Shown: positions 25,579 to 34,077 of the stretch, piece by piece
How positions within the stretch are numbered: the stretch's first letter is position 1
Layout of the letters: every line of letters starts with the position of its first letter
NCBI RefSeq assembly: GCF_000190535.1
Contig: NC_015160.1
Span: 620,001 to 684,000, forward strand
From: Odoribacter splanchnicus DSM 20712
GTDB lineage: Bacteria > Bacteroidota > Bacteroidia > Bacteroidales > Marinifilaceae
Direction: 5' to 3'
Length of the DNA: 64,000 nt
Made by a program: the position numbers and the translations under genes
The notes under the pieces: generated by a model
Database searches by the model: none
Seen by the model: the letters and a program-made list of their open reading frames with translations, nothing else
Told to the model about the DNA's origin: nothing

Positions 25579-26814
25579 ATGAAAGCGATTATTATAACCA
25601 TAGGGGATGAAATTTTAATGGGACAAATTCTGGACACGAATTCGCAATATATTGCCCGGAGTTTGACCGATATGGGGGTAGAGATTACAGAGATTTTATC
25701 GATCCCGGATAAGAGGGACGAGATTTATGAGACGGTGGAATATGCGATGTCTGAGGCGGATTTGATCATCGTAACCGGAGGTTTGGGACCCACGAAGGAC
25801 GATGTTACTAAAAAGGTACTCGCTGAATATTTCGGTTCACAGTTGAAAATGAACGAGGAAGTATTCGCTCGGCTCGAAGAAATGTTGAAGAGGAGAGGAT
25901 TGACTATGAACGAAGGAAATCGCTCCCAGGCTTTATTGCCGGATAATTGCCGGATTTTACGTAATGATAAAGGTACAGCTTCGGGAATGTGGTTCGAAAA
26001 AGGCTGGAAGTCACTGATCTCTTTACCGGGAGTACCCTTCGAAATGGAACATTTGATCGATACTTCCGTGATGCCGGAATTGAAAAAGAAGTATCCGCAT
26101 TTACAATTGGAATACCGGATGCTGAAAGTATACGATGTCCCAGAATCCCAATTGGCACAAATGCTGGAAAATTGGGAAGATGCCTTAAAAGAGGGATTGA
26201 AATTGGCTTATCTTCCTTCTCCGGGACTGGTGAGATTACGTATTACGGCGAAAGGGGAAAGTGTAAAACACCTGGATGAATGTTACGAAAGCCTGAAAGA
26301 AGTATTAAAGGACGTGAGATATGCCGAGGGAGACGACGTTCTGGAGAAACAATTAGGCGAACTGTTGCGTAATAAGAAAGTCACTATGGCCACGGCCGAG
26401 AGTTGTACAGGAGGTTACATCGCTCATTTGATCACTTCTATTGCAGGGAGTTCGGATTATTTTAAAGGAAGTGTAGTTTCCTATGCGAATGAGGTGAAAG
26501 TAAATGTATTGGGAGTGAATGCCGCAGATTTGGAACGGGAAGGAGCTGTGAGTGAGGCTGTGGTATTACAGATGGCCGAAGGAGTAAGAAAGATCACCGG
26601 AGCAGATTATGCGGTGTCGACCTCAGGCGTAGCAGGACCGGGAGGTGGCACGCCGGAGAAACCGGTAGGGACGGTTTGGATCGGAGTAGCGACACCCCGG
26701 AAGAGTTATGCAAAATTGTTCACTTTTTCGTTTACCCGCGAAAGGAATATAGCGAAGGCAGCCTCTAAAGCCATGGAAATGTTGCTGGAAGAAGTGAGGG
26801 AAAACGAAAAGTAG
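25579..26814 (+). CDS. cinA: CinA family protein (nicotinamide-nucleotide amidohydrolase)
   Basis: 411 residues. The N-terminal MoCF-like domain (MKAIIITIGDEILMGQILDTNSQYIAR, VTGGLGPTKDDVTKK) is the COG1058 ADP-ribose pyrophosphatase part. The C-terminal CinA/PncC domain starts near residue 265 (VTMATAESCTGGYIAHLITSIAGSSDYF) and deamidates NMN to nicotinic acid mononucleotide. The two-domain length is normal. It recycles pyridine nucleotides in the cytoplasm; the old competence link is not supported for this lineage. It forms an operon with the hydrolase that starts 9 nt after its stop. Confidence 0.95.
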   Translation: MKAIIITIGDEILMGQILDTNSQYIARSLTDMGVEITEILSIPDKRDEIYETVEYAMSEADLIIVTGGLGPTKDDVTKKVLAEYFGSQLKMNEEVFARLEEMLKRRGLTMNEGNRSQALLPDNCRILRNDKGTASGMWFEKGWKSLISLPGVPFEMEHLIDTSVMPELKKKYPHLQLEYRMLKVYDVPESQLAQMLENWEDALKEGLKLAYLPSPGLVRLRITAKGESVKHLDECYESLKEVLKDVRYAEGDDVLEKQLGELLRNKKVTMATAESCTGGYIAHLITSIAGSSDYFKGSVVSYANEVKVNVLGVNAADLEREGAVSEAVVLQMAEGVRKITGADYAVSTSGVAGPGGGTPEKPVGTVWIGVATPRKSYAKLFTFSFTRERNIAKAASKAMEMLLEEVRENEK

Positions 26815-26822
26815 AAGAGGAT

Positions 26823-27821
26823 ATGATGAAGCGACGTTATATGATACCTTTACTGATCCTTGTTGTTTTAGGCATTGCCTATTGGGCAGGCCCCCGGCTA
26901 CCTCGTACGGAATTGAATACGGACCTACCGGATCTACCGGTTGGAATCGACCGTATCAGTGAGTATGTGCAGGACAGGGAGGCTCGGTTACCGGTGAAGC
27001 CCGATAATCAGGGAATCATTTTATGGGGAGATTCGGTTGCTCAGCCTACAACCTACGTATTGCTTTATCTGCATGGATTTACGGCCAGCCGTTTCGAAGG
27101 CCAGCCGATCATATCCGATTTTGTAAAAGAATTTAGAGTGAATGCTTATCTTCCCCGGCTGGCGGCCCACGGCTTGCAAGGTACGGAGGCTATGCTCGGT
27201 ATGACGCCGGCTAATCTTTACAATTCGGCTAAAGAAGCCTTGGTGATCGCTCACAAATTGGGGAAGAAAGTTATTATAATGGGGACATCCACCGGTTGTA
27301 CGTTAGCTTTGATGTTAGCGGCCGATTTTCCCAGGCTGGTGGATGCCCTGATCTTATATTCACCGAATATTAAAATTAAAAATCCTATGGCCCCCTTGTT
27401 GAGCGGTCCCTGGGGATTACAGATCAGCCGGGCCGTACATGGAGGGAAATATGCCGTTTCGGATGATCCGGCAGATAGTGAAGATTGTAAATACTGGTAT
27501 TGTAAATACCGCTTGGAAGCACAGGTTTATTTACAGCAACTGCTGGATATGAGAATGAACCGACGGGAATTCGAAAAAGTCTCTCAGCCTGTTTTTTTAG
27601 GTTATTATTACAAAGATTCCGATCATCAGGATGAGACGATAGAAGTTAAAGCGGCGTTGAACATGTTCGACGAATTAGGAACTCCTAAAGACGAGAAACG
27701 GGCCGTTGCTTTTCCGAATGCAGGCGTACACGTTATTGCCTGTGGTTTATCGTCGAAAGCTATTCCTGAAGTCAGACAACAAACTTTCGATTTTGCCCGT
27801 CAAGTTTTGGGTATGAAATAA
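26823..27821 (+). CDS. Alpha/beta hydrolase, membrane-anchored
   Basis: 332 residues; two adjacent ATG codons (26823, 26826) could start it, with AGAGG upstream. An N-terminal hydrophobic anchor (YMIPLLILVVLGIAYWAG) is followed by an alpha/beta hydrolase fold: YLHGFTASRFEGQP oxyanion region, nucleophile Ser156 in GTSTG, and His303 in NAGVHVIACG. The acid is probably in the DSDHQDET segment. It resembles carboxylesterase/lysophospholipase types; the substrate is unknown. It is co-directional with cinA and nearly touching it. Confidence 0.85.
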   Translation: MMKRRYMIPLLILVVLGIAYWAGPRLPRTELNTDLPDLPVGIDRISEYVQDREARLPVKPDNQGIILWGDSVAQPTTYVLLYLHGFTASRFEGQPIISDFVKEFRVNAYLPRLAAHGLQGTEAMLGMTPANLYNSAKEALVIAHKLGKKVIIMGTSTGCTLALMLAADFPRLVDALILYSPNIKIKNPMAPLLSGPWGLQISRAVHGGKYAVSDDPADSEDCKYWYCKYRLEAQVYLQQLLDMRMNRREFEKVSQPVFLGYYYKDSDHQDETIEVKAALNMFDELGTPKDEKRAVAFPNAGVHVIACGLSSKAIPEVRQQTFDFARQVLGMK

Positions 27822-27929
27822 TTCTTCCAACACGTTTGTCAATAAATTATACAAGTATTGTCTGTTTTTTTGACAGATTTAAGGTGCTGTTTATTTGATA
27901 AATATCTGAATATAAATTTATTAGTTAAA

Positions 27930-27946
27930 TTGGCATGTCGATTGTG
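27930..27946 (+). promoter_or_regulatory. Sigma-54-type promoter before the truncated permease
   Basis: TTGGCATG-TCGA-TTGTG fits the -24/-12 consensus TGGCACG-N4-TTGCW, with correct GG-to-GT spacing. It lies 26 nt before the ATG at 27972, and the surrounding sequence (TTA.T.AAATTGGCAT) is shared with the site at 29730. Confidence 0.65.
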
Positions 27947-27971
27947 GATCTAGGGTAAAATCCATATTCCT

Positions 27972-28355
27972 ATGATCGATATTAAATTATTTGTACGCAA
28001 CCTGATTCACAATAAGCTTTATTTTGCTATTACGGTTTTGGGATTTGCTATCGCATTGACTTTTGTACTGGTGTTGAGTGTTTATATTCGTCAGGAACTA
28101 TCGGTAGACCAATTTCATCAAAATAAAGACCGGATTTATCGGGTGGTCGATGAAGAGGGATCGTATTGGGGGGCTGTGATTGGTAGCGAACTGCAAAGTA
28201 AATATCCTGAGATCGAATGTTATACAAGGTATTATAATCAGAACTATATGGTAGAAATTCCTCATCAGGAAAAAATCCTGATGCAAACAGCTCTGATCGA
28301 TTCTTCATTTTTCCGGAGTTGTTTTACTTCTGTCTGGGATTGGCGTAAGCGGTAG
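27972..28355 (+). pseudogene. ABC transporter permease (MacB/FtsX type), N-terminal fragment
   Basis: The first ~117 residues match the start of FtsX-like permeases: LFVRNLIHNKLYFAITVLGFAIALTFVLVLSVYIRQELSVDQFH, then the periplasmic start DRIYRVVDEEGSYWG...LIDSSFF. A normal protein continues to ~780 residues. After DSSFF the frame runs into the antisense of a truncated response regulator and stops. The break at about 28306-28323 is shared by both genes, pointing to one deletion. Its sigma-54-like promoter is intact. Confidence 0.8.
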
Positions 28356-28726
28356 GCAGACAAAAGGGTCGCTATCAGTTTGGCATTATCCCAGGGTTTG
28401 ACGACAAAGTCGGTAGCCCCTTCTTTCACTGTTTTTACGGCCAGTTCGATGTCTGCATAAGCTGTAAATAGGACGACCGGTAGATCGTTGCTTATTTTCC
28501 GTATTTCTCCCAGCCAGAAAATACCTTCGTTTCCATTATTTATACCACTGGAAAAATTCATGTCCAACAATACGACATCGATATTTTCCGTTTCCAGCAT
28601 CGCAGGAATCCGGTTGGGATTACTGATGGTGATCACTTTTTTAAAAGTGCCGCTGAGCAGCATATCGATGGCTGCCAATACACCTTTATTGTCGTCAACA
28701 ATGAGGATGGTACCTTGTTTTGTCAT
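28265..28726 (-). pseudogene. NtrC-type response regulator, receiver domain only
   Basis: A complete receiver domain (ILIVDDN with Asp11/12, phospho-acceptor Asp55 in VVLLDMNFSSG, Thr88, Lys110 in VVKPWDN) is followed by AYRLRQSQTEVKQL, the linker to the AAA+ domain of sigma-54 activators. The AAA+ and Fis-type DNA-binding domains (about 300 residues) are missing. The last ~14 codons are antisense to the truncated permease. The product could still be phosphorylated but could not activate transcription. Confidence 0.8.
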
Positions 28727-28854
28727 ATGGAAAATTATAGCTATGCAAATATAATAATTATCGACCGGCCTGACTTCCCTAAAAGAATAAAGATAATGAA
28801 CTCCGGAAGTTTTTCCTGTTCTCCCGGAGGTTGTTTATAGAAAGGGCCGTTGCT

Positions 28855-29538
28855 TTAATCTTTCACACCACAAGTTTCGGTGACGATCTGCCCGTCGAAA
28901 AGATTGATTACCCGATGAGCATAGGAGGCATCGTGCTGGGAGTGAGTCACCATTATGATGGTCGTACCTTCCTGATTCAATTCGGTCAGTAGGTTCATCA
29001 CTTCCGTACCGTTACGTGAATCCAGGTTACCCGTCGGTTCGTCGGCCAGGATTAATTTGGGACTTGCTACTACGGCACGGGCAATGGCTACACGTTGTTG
29101 CTGTCCGCCGGATAATTGCTGCGGAAAGTGCTTGGCCCGGTGGCTGATGTTCATCCGGTCGAGAATATGGGATACAATCTCTTTCTTTTCACTGGCTTTC
29201 TTCTTCAGATAGATCAAAGGCAGTTCGACATTTTCATATACATTCAGTTCGTCGATCAGATTGAAACTCTGGAATACGAAACCGATATTTCCTTTACGTA
29301 CCTGAGTACGCTGTTTCTCTTTTAGGTGTCCTACCTCTTCGCCGTCGAAATAATACTTCCCGTCTGTCGGATTATCCAGCAGGCCGATGATATTCAGTAA
29401 GGTTGATTTACCGCAACCGGAAGGGCCCATGATCGCTACGAATTCTCCTTTTTTTACTTCCAGCGAGACGTTATTTAATGCAGTAGTCTCCACTTCTTCC
29501 GTGCGGAACACTTTACTTAAATTTTCTATTTTTATCAT
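28855..29538 (-). CDS. ABC transporter ATP-binding protein (MacB/LolD type)
   Basis: 227 residues, a typical stand-alone ATPase. Walker A is GPSGCGKST (38-46), signature [14 protein letters not shown], Walker [17 protein letters not shown] and the H-loop in [14 protein letters not shown]. FtsX-type mechanotransmission ABC systems of this class power export or lipoprotein release across the envelope. The large FtsX permease lies divergently at 29777 and is the natural partner. A sigma-54-like site is upstream on this strand. Confidence 0.95.
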   Translation of the reverse strand: MIKIENLSKVFRTEEVETTALNNVSLEVKKGEFVAIMGPSGCGKSTLLNIIGLLDNPTDGKYYFDGEEVGHLKEKQRTQVRKGNIGFVFQSFNLIDELNVYENVELPLIYLKKKASEKKEIVSHILDRMNISHRAKHFPQQLSGGQQQRVAIARAVVASPKLILADEPTGNLDSRNGTEVMNLLTELNQEGTTIIMVTHSQHDASYAHRVINLFDGQIVTETCGVKD

Positions 29539-29569
29539 AAGATTGAAGATTGAATTTTGTATTTCTCTA

Positions 29570-29586
29570 TACTATTATTGTGCCAA
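29570..29586 (-). promoter_or_regulatory. Sigma-54-type promoter before the ABC ATPase
   Basis: On the minus strand TTGGCACA-ATAA-TAGTA matches the -24 box fully (TTGGCAC) and the -12 box in part (TAG for TTG). It lies 32 nt before the ATG at 29538. Confidence 0.45.
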
Positions 29587-29729
29587 ATAATTAAGTCGCT
29601 TATATTCAATATGTTAATTGTTTTGCTCTTGAATCGGATTGTCTATTTTTTTTACATTGTTGTCTCGTTTTTTTACATATTCAAAATAGAAATCGATGTT
29701 ATCTATTTGATTAACAGATGATTAATAAA

Positions 29730-29746
29730 TTGGCATATAATTGGTT
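29730..29746 (+). promoter_or_regulatory. Sigma-54-type promoter before the FtsX permease
   Basis: TTGGCATA-TAAT-TGGTT resembles the -24/-12 consensus (good -24, partial -12). Its context repeats that of the site at 27930 (ATTAATAAATTGGCAT against TTAGTTAAATTGGCAT). It lies 31 nt before the ATG at 29777. Confidence 0.5.
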
Positions 29747-29776
29747 ATTATCCGGTTAAAAAGATATGAATTTTTT

Positions 29777-32119
29777 ATGTTTTCTATTTCATTAAAAATG
29801 ATTTTTCGTTCCTGGGCGAGAAATAAAATTTATTTTGTAATTTCGATGTTGAGCTTGATTATTGGCTTGACATGTAGTGTTTTATTGATTGGTTTTGTAG
29901 CTAACGAGTATAATATAGCTCATGTGGTGAAAGGAGGAGGGCAATGGTATTTATTACAAGAGCAGAACGTATATTATAGTAATGAAGAGGTTATGGCCAA
30001 CCATACCCTTAATGGAGGGCGTGCCGTCGCTATTCAGCGTTCTTTCCCTGAAGTCGAAGATATCTGTGTGTGCCATGACGATCACAAACAGATTAAAAAG
30101 AATAGTGGTGAAACAATACCTTATGCTGCTATTTATGCAGTTACCCCTAATTTCGCCGATTTGTTTCAGCCTGAACTTTTGGCTGGAGATCTGAAAGAGA
30201 CTTTACGGGATCCTTCGGGTGTAGCTGTTACCCGCTCTTTTGCCCGGAAGAATTTCGGACGCGAAAATATTTTAGGAGAGACGTTGTTGTTAGTGGGCTA
30301 TAGCCAGTACCTCAAAGATGGACGATTACAAAATGTGGAGGAAGAAAAGGCCTATATGGTAAAAGCGATTGTGGACGACAAAAGCAAAAGTTATCTGCAA
30401 TATGATTTATTGATCCATTTACCGGAATCCGATTATGCACTTACCCGTGTATCCTGGGTGAATAGCTATTATAGCTTTCTGAAACTGGGGAAAGAGGGCC
30501 GGAAAGATAAACTGGAAAAAAAACTGAATCAGGACGAGACCTATCGGAAACAATACGATATTCAGGGAAAACAACAGTTAAGACCGTTGAGTCAGGTGTA
30601 TTTTTCGGGTGATCAGCAAATCGGTTTTATTAAATCGCGCGATCGGGTTGCCCTGTATTTAGCCGGAAGTATCGCTATCGCTATTCTGGTGATTGCTTGC
30701 TTCAACTATATCAACATCAGTATGACGAAATCATTGCAACGCCTTAAAAATACCAACCAGCAAATGATTTTCGGAGCGACCGGACAGGAAATACGTGGCC
30801 AATTGATAGCAGAAACTTCGATACAGGCCGCTATTGCTTTGGTTATCGCTGTTTTACTGATCAAGGGGTGCTTGCCCGCTTTCAATCGATTTATGAAAGC
30901 AGACCTGGTTTTGAGCGATTTGGTAGAAGGGATTTCGGGAGGATTGATGTTGATTTTACTGGTTATAGTTATTTTGGGACCTTCTTTGTATATTTTTTCA
31001 AGGATCGGCAAAAATTCACTGAACGATATGATGAAAACCGGATTGGTGCAACGTCCTAAATTGGTTACGGGAATGGTGGTGGCACAATTCGTTATTTCGG
31101 TCGTATTGGTCGTTATGGTGTTGGGAATCGCACAACAAATGGATTACGTGGGACATGTCCGTCCGGATAGTGACCGGATCCTGAGTTTATATGCAAACCA
31201 TCCGGAGGGCGGACAATGGAAACAATTTACCGGACAGTTGCAGGTGATTCCTGAAGTTGAAGATTATACTTCCAGCGATATATTGAGTTGCGGGGCTTTC
31301 TCTGCCAGAGGAATAAGTGCGATGCTTATGGGGGGAGATGAGCGTTTTCTACCGTTCTTCGGACTGAAATTAGTGAAGGGAAAAGGATTCTCTCCCTCGG
31401 CGCCTAACGATGCTGTATTGGTGAACGAAGCATTTGTAAAAAAAATGGCGATTCAGGAACCGGTGAATTATCGGTTGGTATGTAATGGTGAGCATTTAAT
31501 TGTCGGGGTTGTCGAGGATTTTGTTATCGATAACCTGAGTCGACAGATTCAACCCCTTTTAATCGAATATAATTCCACTTCATACAACACTTTGGTAAAG
31601 ATAAAGGAAGGAAGTATGTCGGTGGCTATTCAAAAAATAAAGGAGTTATGGAAAAAAATTTCGGGAGATGAGGAAGGATTAAAATTTCGGACTATGGCCG
31701 GAATGTATGAGGATCTGCACCAAGAGGAGCAGAGGGTGTTGCAAATGGTCGTACTTTTTTCATGGATCAGTTTGTTCCTGACTGCTTTGGGATTATTCGG
31801 TTTAGCCTGGTATTCGGTGGAAAGCCGGATGAAGGAAATCGGTTTGCGTAAGATCAATGGGGCTACACAAAGACAAGTTGTCGGATTGTTGTGTATCCGC
31901 TTTATCAAGTGGATCGCTATCGCGTTGGCGATCGGATTACCGATGGCGTTATACCTGATCGAACAATGGAGAATGCAGTATGCATTCCGGCCACAACTGA
32001 CTGTCTGGATATTTATCGCAGCAGCTTTTATCGTGCTGGCCGTGGGGATACTTACGGTAATCTGGCAATCCTGGAAAGCGGCCCGGGTAAATCCCGCAAA
32101 AATTATAAAAACGGATTGA
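29777..32119 (+). CDS. ABC transporter permease (FtsX/MacB type)
   Basis: 780 residues from ATG 29777; an upstream in-frame TTG at 29741 lies in the promoter. MFSISLKMIFRSWARNKIYFVISMLSLIIGLTCSVLL is the first membrane helix. A MacB-like periplasmic domain, a central FtsX block (LYLAGSIAIAILVIACFNYINISMTKSLQR), a second periplasmic domain and a final FtsX block (FGLAWYSVESRMKEIGLRKINGATQRQV) follow. This double layout is usual for Bacteroidota permeases near 800 residues. With the divergent ATPase it would form an envelope exporter of unknown substrate. Confidence 0.9.
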   Translation: MFSISLKMIFRSWARNKIYFVISMLSLIIGLTCSVLLIGFVANEYNIAHVVKGGGQWYLLQEQNVYYSNEEVMANHTLNGGRAVAIQRSFPEVEDICVCHDDHKQIKKNSGETIPYAAIYAVTPNFADLFQPELLAGDLKETLRDPSGVAVTRSFARKNFGRENILGETLLLVGYSQYLKDGRLQNVEEEKAYMVKAIVDDKSKSYLQYDLLIHLPESDYALTRVSWVNSYYSFLKLGKEGRKDKLEKKLNQDETYRKQYDIQGKQQLRPLSQVYFSGDQQIGFIKSRDRVALYLAGSIAIAILVIACFNYINISMTKSLQRLKNTNQQMIFGATGQEIRGQLIAETSIQAAIALVIAVLLIKGCLPAFNRFMKADLVLSDLVEGISGGLMLILLVIVILGPSLYIFSRIGKNSLNDMMKTGLVQRPKLVTGMVVAQFVISVVLVVMVLGIAQQMDYVGHVRPDSDRILSLYANHPEGGQWKQFTGQLQVIPEVEDYTSSDILSCGAFSARGISAMLMGGDERFLPFFGLKLVKGKGFSPSAPNDAVLVNEAFVKKMAIQEPVNYRLVCNGEHLIVGVVEDFVIDNLSRQIQPLLIEYNSTSYNTLVKIKEGSMSVAIQKIKELWKKISGDEEGLKFRTMAGMYEDLHQEEQRVLQMVVLFSWISLFLTALGLFGLAWYSVESRMKEIGLRKINGATQRQVVGLLCIRFIKWIAIALAIGLPMALYLIEQWRMQYAFRPQLTVWIFIAAAFIVLAVGILTVIWQSWKAARVNPAKIIKTD

Positions 32120-32231
32120 GTTGTAATATTATAAGTTTTCAATCGTCTTAGAGATTAGAGGCGGGAAATTGAACAGACTTTTGGGATGCCTTTGATGCGA
32201 AGTTTTGGACTAACCATTTAAATAGAAAACT

Positions 32232-32993
32232 ATGCGTAAAATTTTATTCTTTTTATTCGTATGCTGGGGGACGATCGGTATGGGCGTAGCCCAGGAACAA
32301 GTGAAAATTTCCCGTTTCCAGGGAGAGCGGGTTACGGGATTGGATATTTCCGGGGCATTCGATATTACAATCCGGCAAGGAGAGGATACAGGTGTCACAT
32401 TGAGTATTCCGTCTCATTATGAAGATAATCTGGTGTTTGAAAATTGGGGAGGAACGGTAAAGGTTGGCTTTAAAGGCCGGATTAAGAAACATTCTAAAAA
32501 TGAAAAATTTACAGCTGAAATCGTCTGTTCCTCCCTGGAAGAAGTGCTGCTTAGTGGGGCATGTAAATTGAAAGGAACGGGTGATTTTACGGCTCAAACG
32601 GTAAAATTTGACTTGAGCGGAGCAGCTACGGCTGTTTGGGATGGTAATTTCAAGGTGGTAAAGATCGGAAAGATCGATTTGTCAGGGGCTTCACAACTAC
32701 AGTTGAATGTTGAGGTTCCTGAGGTTGAGGTAGAAATTAGCGGGGCTGCAAAGCTGGCCTTGACAGGAGAGGCAGATAGCGGGGAGATCGAATTATCGGG
32801 GGCGTCGAAAGCGAATCTGGAAAATTTCGTTTTGAAAAATCTGGCTTTGGCTACTTCAGGGGCTTCAAATGCGTCGGTAAATGTAACCGAAACGCTCGGA
32901 GTAGAAGCTTCGGGAGCTGCTCATGTCAGTTATTCGGGCAATCCCAAGGTGACCTCTCACGTTTCGGGTGCTGCTTCATTGAAACAACGGTAA
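32232..32993 (+). CDS. GIN-domain (DUF2807) secreted protein
   Basis: 253 residues with a signal peptide (MRKILFFLFVCWGTIGMGVAQ). The mature part starts with the typical 'head' (FQGERVTGLDISGAFDITIRQGEDTGVTL) and then repeats short SGA-containing strands (LLSGACKLKG, DLSGAATAVW, DLSGASQLQL, EISGAAKLAL, ELSGASKANL), which build a beta-helix. Such proteins are common in Bacteroidota, sometimes labelled auto-transporter adhesin; function is unknown. It lies after the ABC exporter genes with its own gap of 112 nt. Confidence 0.9.
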   Translation: MRKILFFLFVCWGTIGMGVAQEQVKISRFQGERVTGLDISGAFDITIRQGEDTGVTLSIPSHYEDNLVFENWGGTVKVGFKGRIKKHSKNEKFTAEIVCSSLEEVLLSGACKLKGTGDFTAQTVKFDLSGAATAVWDGNFKVVKIGKIDLSGASQLQLNVEVPEVEVEISGAAKLALTGEADSGEIELSGASKANLENFVLKNLALATSGASNASVNVTETLGVEASGAAHVSYSGNPKVTSHVSGAASLKQR

Positions 32994-33013
32994 GACGATA
33001 AATGAAAAAGAAA

Positions 33014-33068
33014 CCCTCTGATCGGTCTGTATAAAATCGAGAGTTTACCGATCAGAGGGTTTTGTTTT
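33014..33068. terminator. Bidirectional terminator
   Basis: CCCTCTGATCGGT and ACCGATCAGAGGG form a 13-bp perfect stem, followed by TTTTGTTTT on the plus strand and TTTCTTTTT on the minus strand. It serves the convergent GIN and TPR genes. Confidence 0.85.
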
Positions 33069-33086
33069 ACCGTCGGGGGATGTTGC

Positions 33087-33737
33087 TTATCTGCAATACC
33101 GGCGTACGTAAGTTCCGGCACTCTGAATCCCTAAGCTTTGGGCCTTTCGCCAGTCTTTACAGGCTTCTGTTTTCTTTCCTGTTTTATAATAAGCTATGCC
33201 CCGGTTTGCATAAATAGCCCCGTTATCAGGGTTCAATTTTAAGGCATAAGTGAAATCCGGGATAGATTTACTACATTCGTTGATCTTCAGATAACAACTG
33301 GCTCTGTTTTGGTAGTAAGCATAGACCAATCCGAAATCTTCTCCGTTTTTCTGAGCATATTTGATAGCCAGGCTATATTCAGCGATCGCTTTTTGAAAAT
33401 TGTTTTCGTTTTGATAAATGTTACCTAGATAATAACAGATTTCATCGTCTTCTTCGAATATAGCTTTAGCCTTAATTAAATACTGTTTTAAGATAGAGAT
33501 TTGATTGGTATGGGAACAGGCTGTGTTCAGGGACAAATACATTTCCCGGATTTTGGGCTCTAAACGAATGGCTGCCAAAAGTTTCTGTACGGCATCGGTA
33601 TAATTACCGTTTTCAATGTCTTCATTAGCTGAATTTAAGAGTTCGACGGGTTTGTTTACCGCATTAATATCCATTTGTCCAAGTACCAGCCTACTTGTGG
33701 TCATAAAAAAGATAAGGAAGAGATTGAATTTCTTCAT
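33087..33737 (-). CDS. Tetratricopeptide repeat protein, exported
   Basis: 216 residues from ATG 33737 (MKKFNLFLIFFMTTSRLVLGQ, a signal peptide ending near Gly-Gln); a TTG two codons upstream is less likely. About four TPR units are visible (ENGNYTDAVQKLLAAIRLEP, EICYYLGNIYQNENNFQKAIAEYSLAI, ASCYLKINECSKSIPDFTYALKLNP, GAIYANRGIAYYKTGKKTEACKDWRKAQSLG). TPRs mediate protein contacts; no partner is suggested by the neighbours. Confidence 0.85.
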   Translation of the reverse strand: MKKFNLFLIFFMTTSRLVLGQMDINAVNKPVELLNSANEDIENGNYTDAVQKLLAAIRLEPKIREMYLSLNTACSHTNQISILKQYLIKAKAIFEEDDEICYYLGNIYQNENNFQKAIAEYSLAIKYAQKNGEDFGLVYAYYQNRASCYLKINECSKSIPDFTYALKLNPDNGAIYANRGIAYYKTGKKTEACKDWRKAQSLGIQSAGTYVRRYCR

Positions 33738-34077
33738 ATACAAATGTAAATTTAGTTAGTAGTGGTTATTGTTCATTCACGCTTTCAAAAATAATAAAAT
33801 TCGCCAAGAAAGTCATAATTTTCCTAAAAATATCTAGTTTATTTGTTAAGAATGTAACAAATAAATACACTGGAAGTTTTTTTTATACCAGGGAAATCGT
33901 TCGGAAAGGAAAGATTTGTGTTCTTTCTGATCGCTATTTCGTTTATAAAATCGCCCCTGCAACACTTTTTACAGTTGCAGGGGCGACCGGTCGGAAGTTC
34001 CACGAAAGGGGAATTTTGCAGGGAACTATAAACTTAATAAATTTTCAGCGACGAAGGGAGTGACTTTACAAACTGCC
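33738..34077. other. Intergenic region with one terminator hairpin
   Basis: About 340 nt without a gene between two minus-strand genes. The left half is A+T-rich and holds the TPR gene's upstream region. The hairpin at 33951-33986 ends the metallopeptidase transcript. Confidence 0.5.
33951..33986 (-). terminator. Terminator after the M49-like metallopeptidase gene
   Basis: TCGCCCCTGCAAC and GTTGCAGGGGCGA form a 13-bp perfect stem with a 10-nt loop. On the minus strand it is followed by TTTTATAAACG, about 90 nt after the stop codon. Confidence 0.7.
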
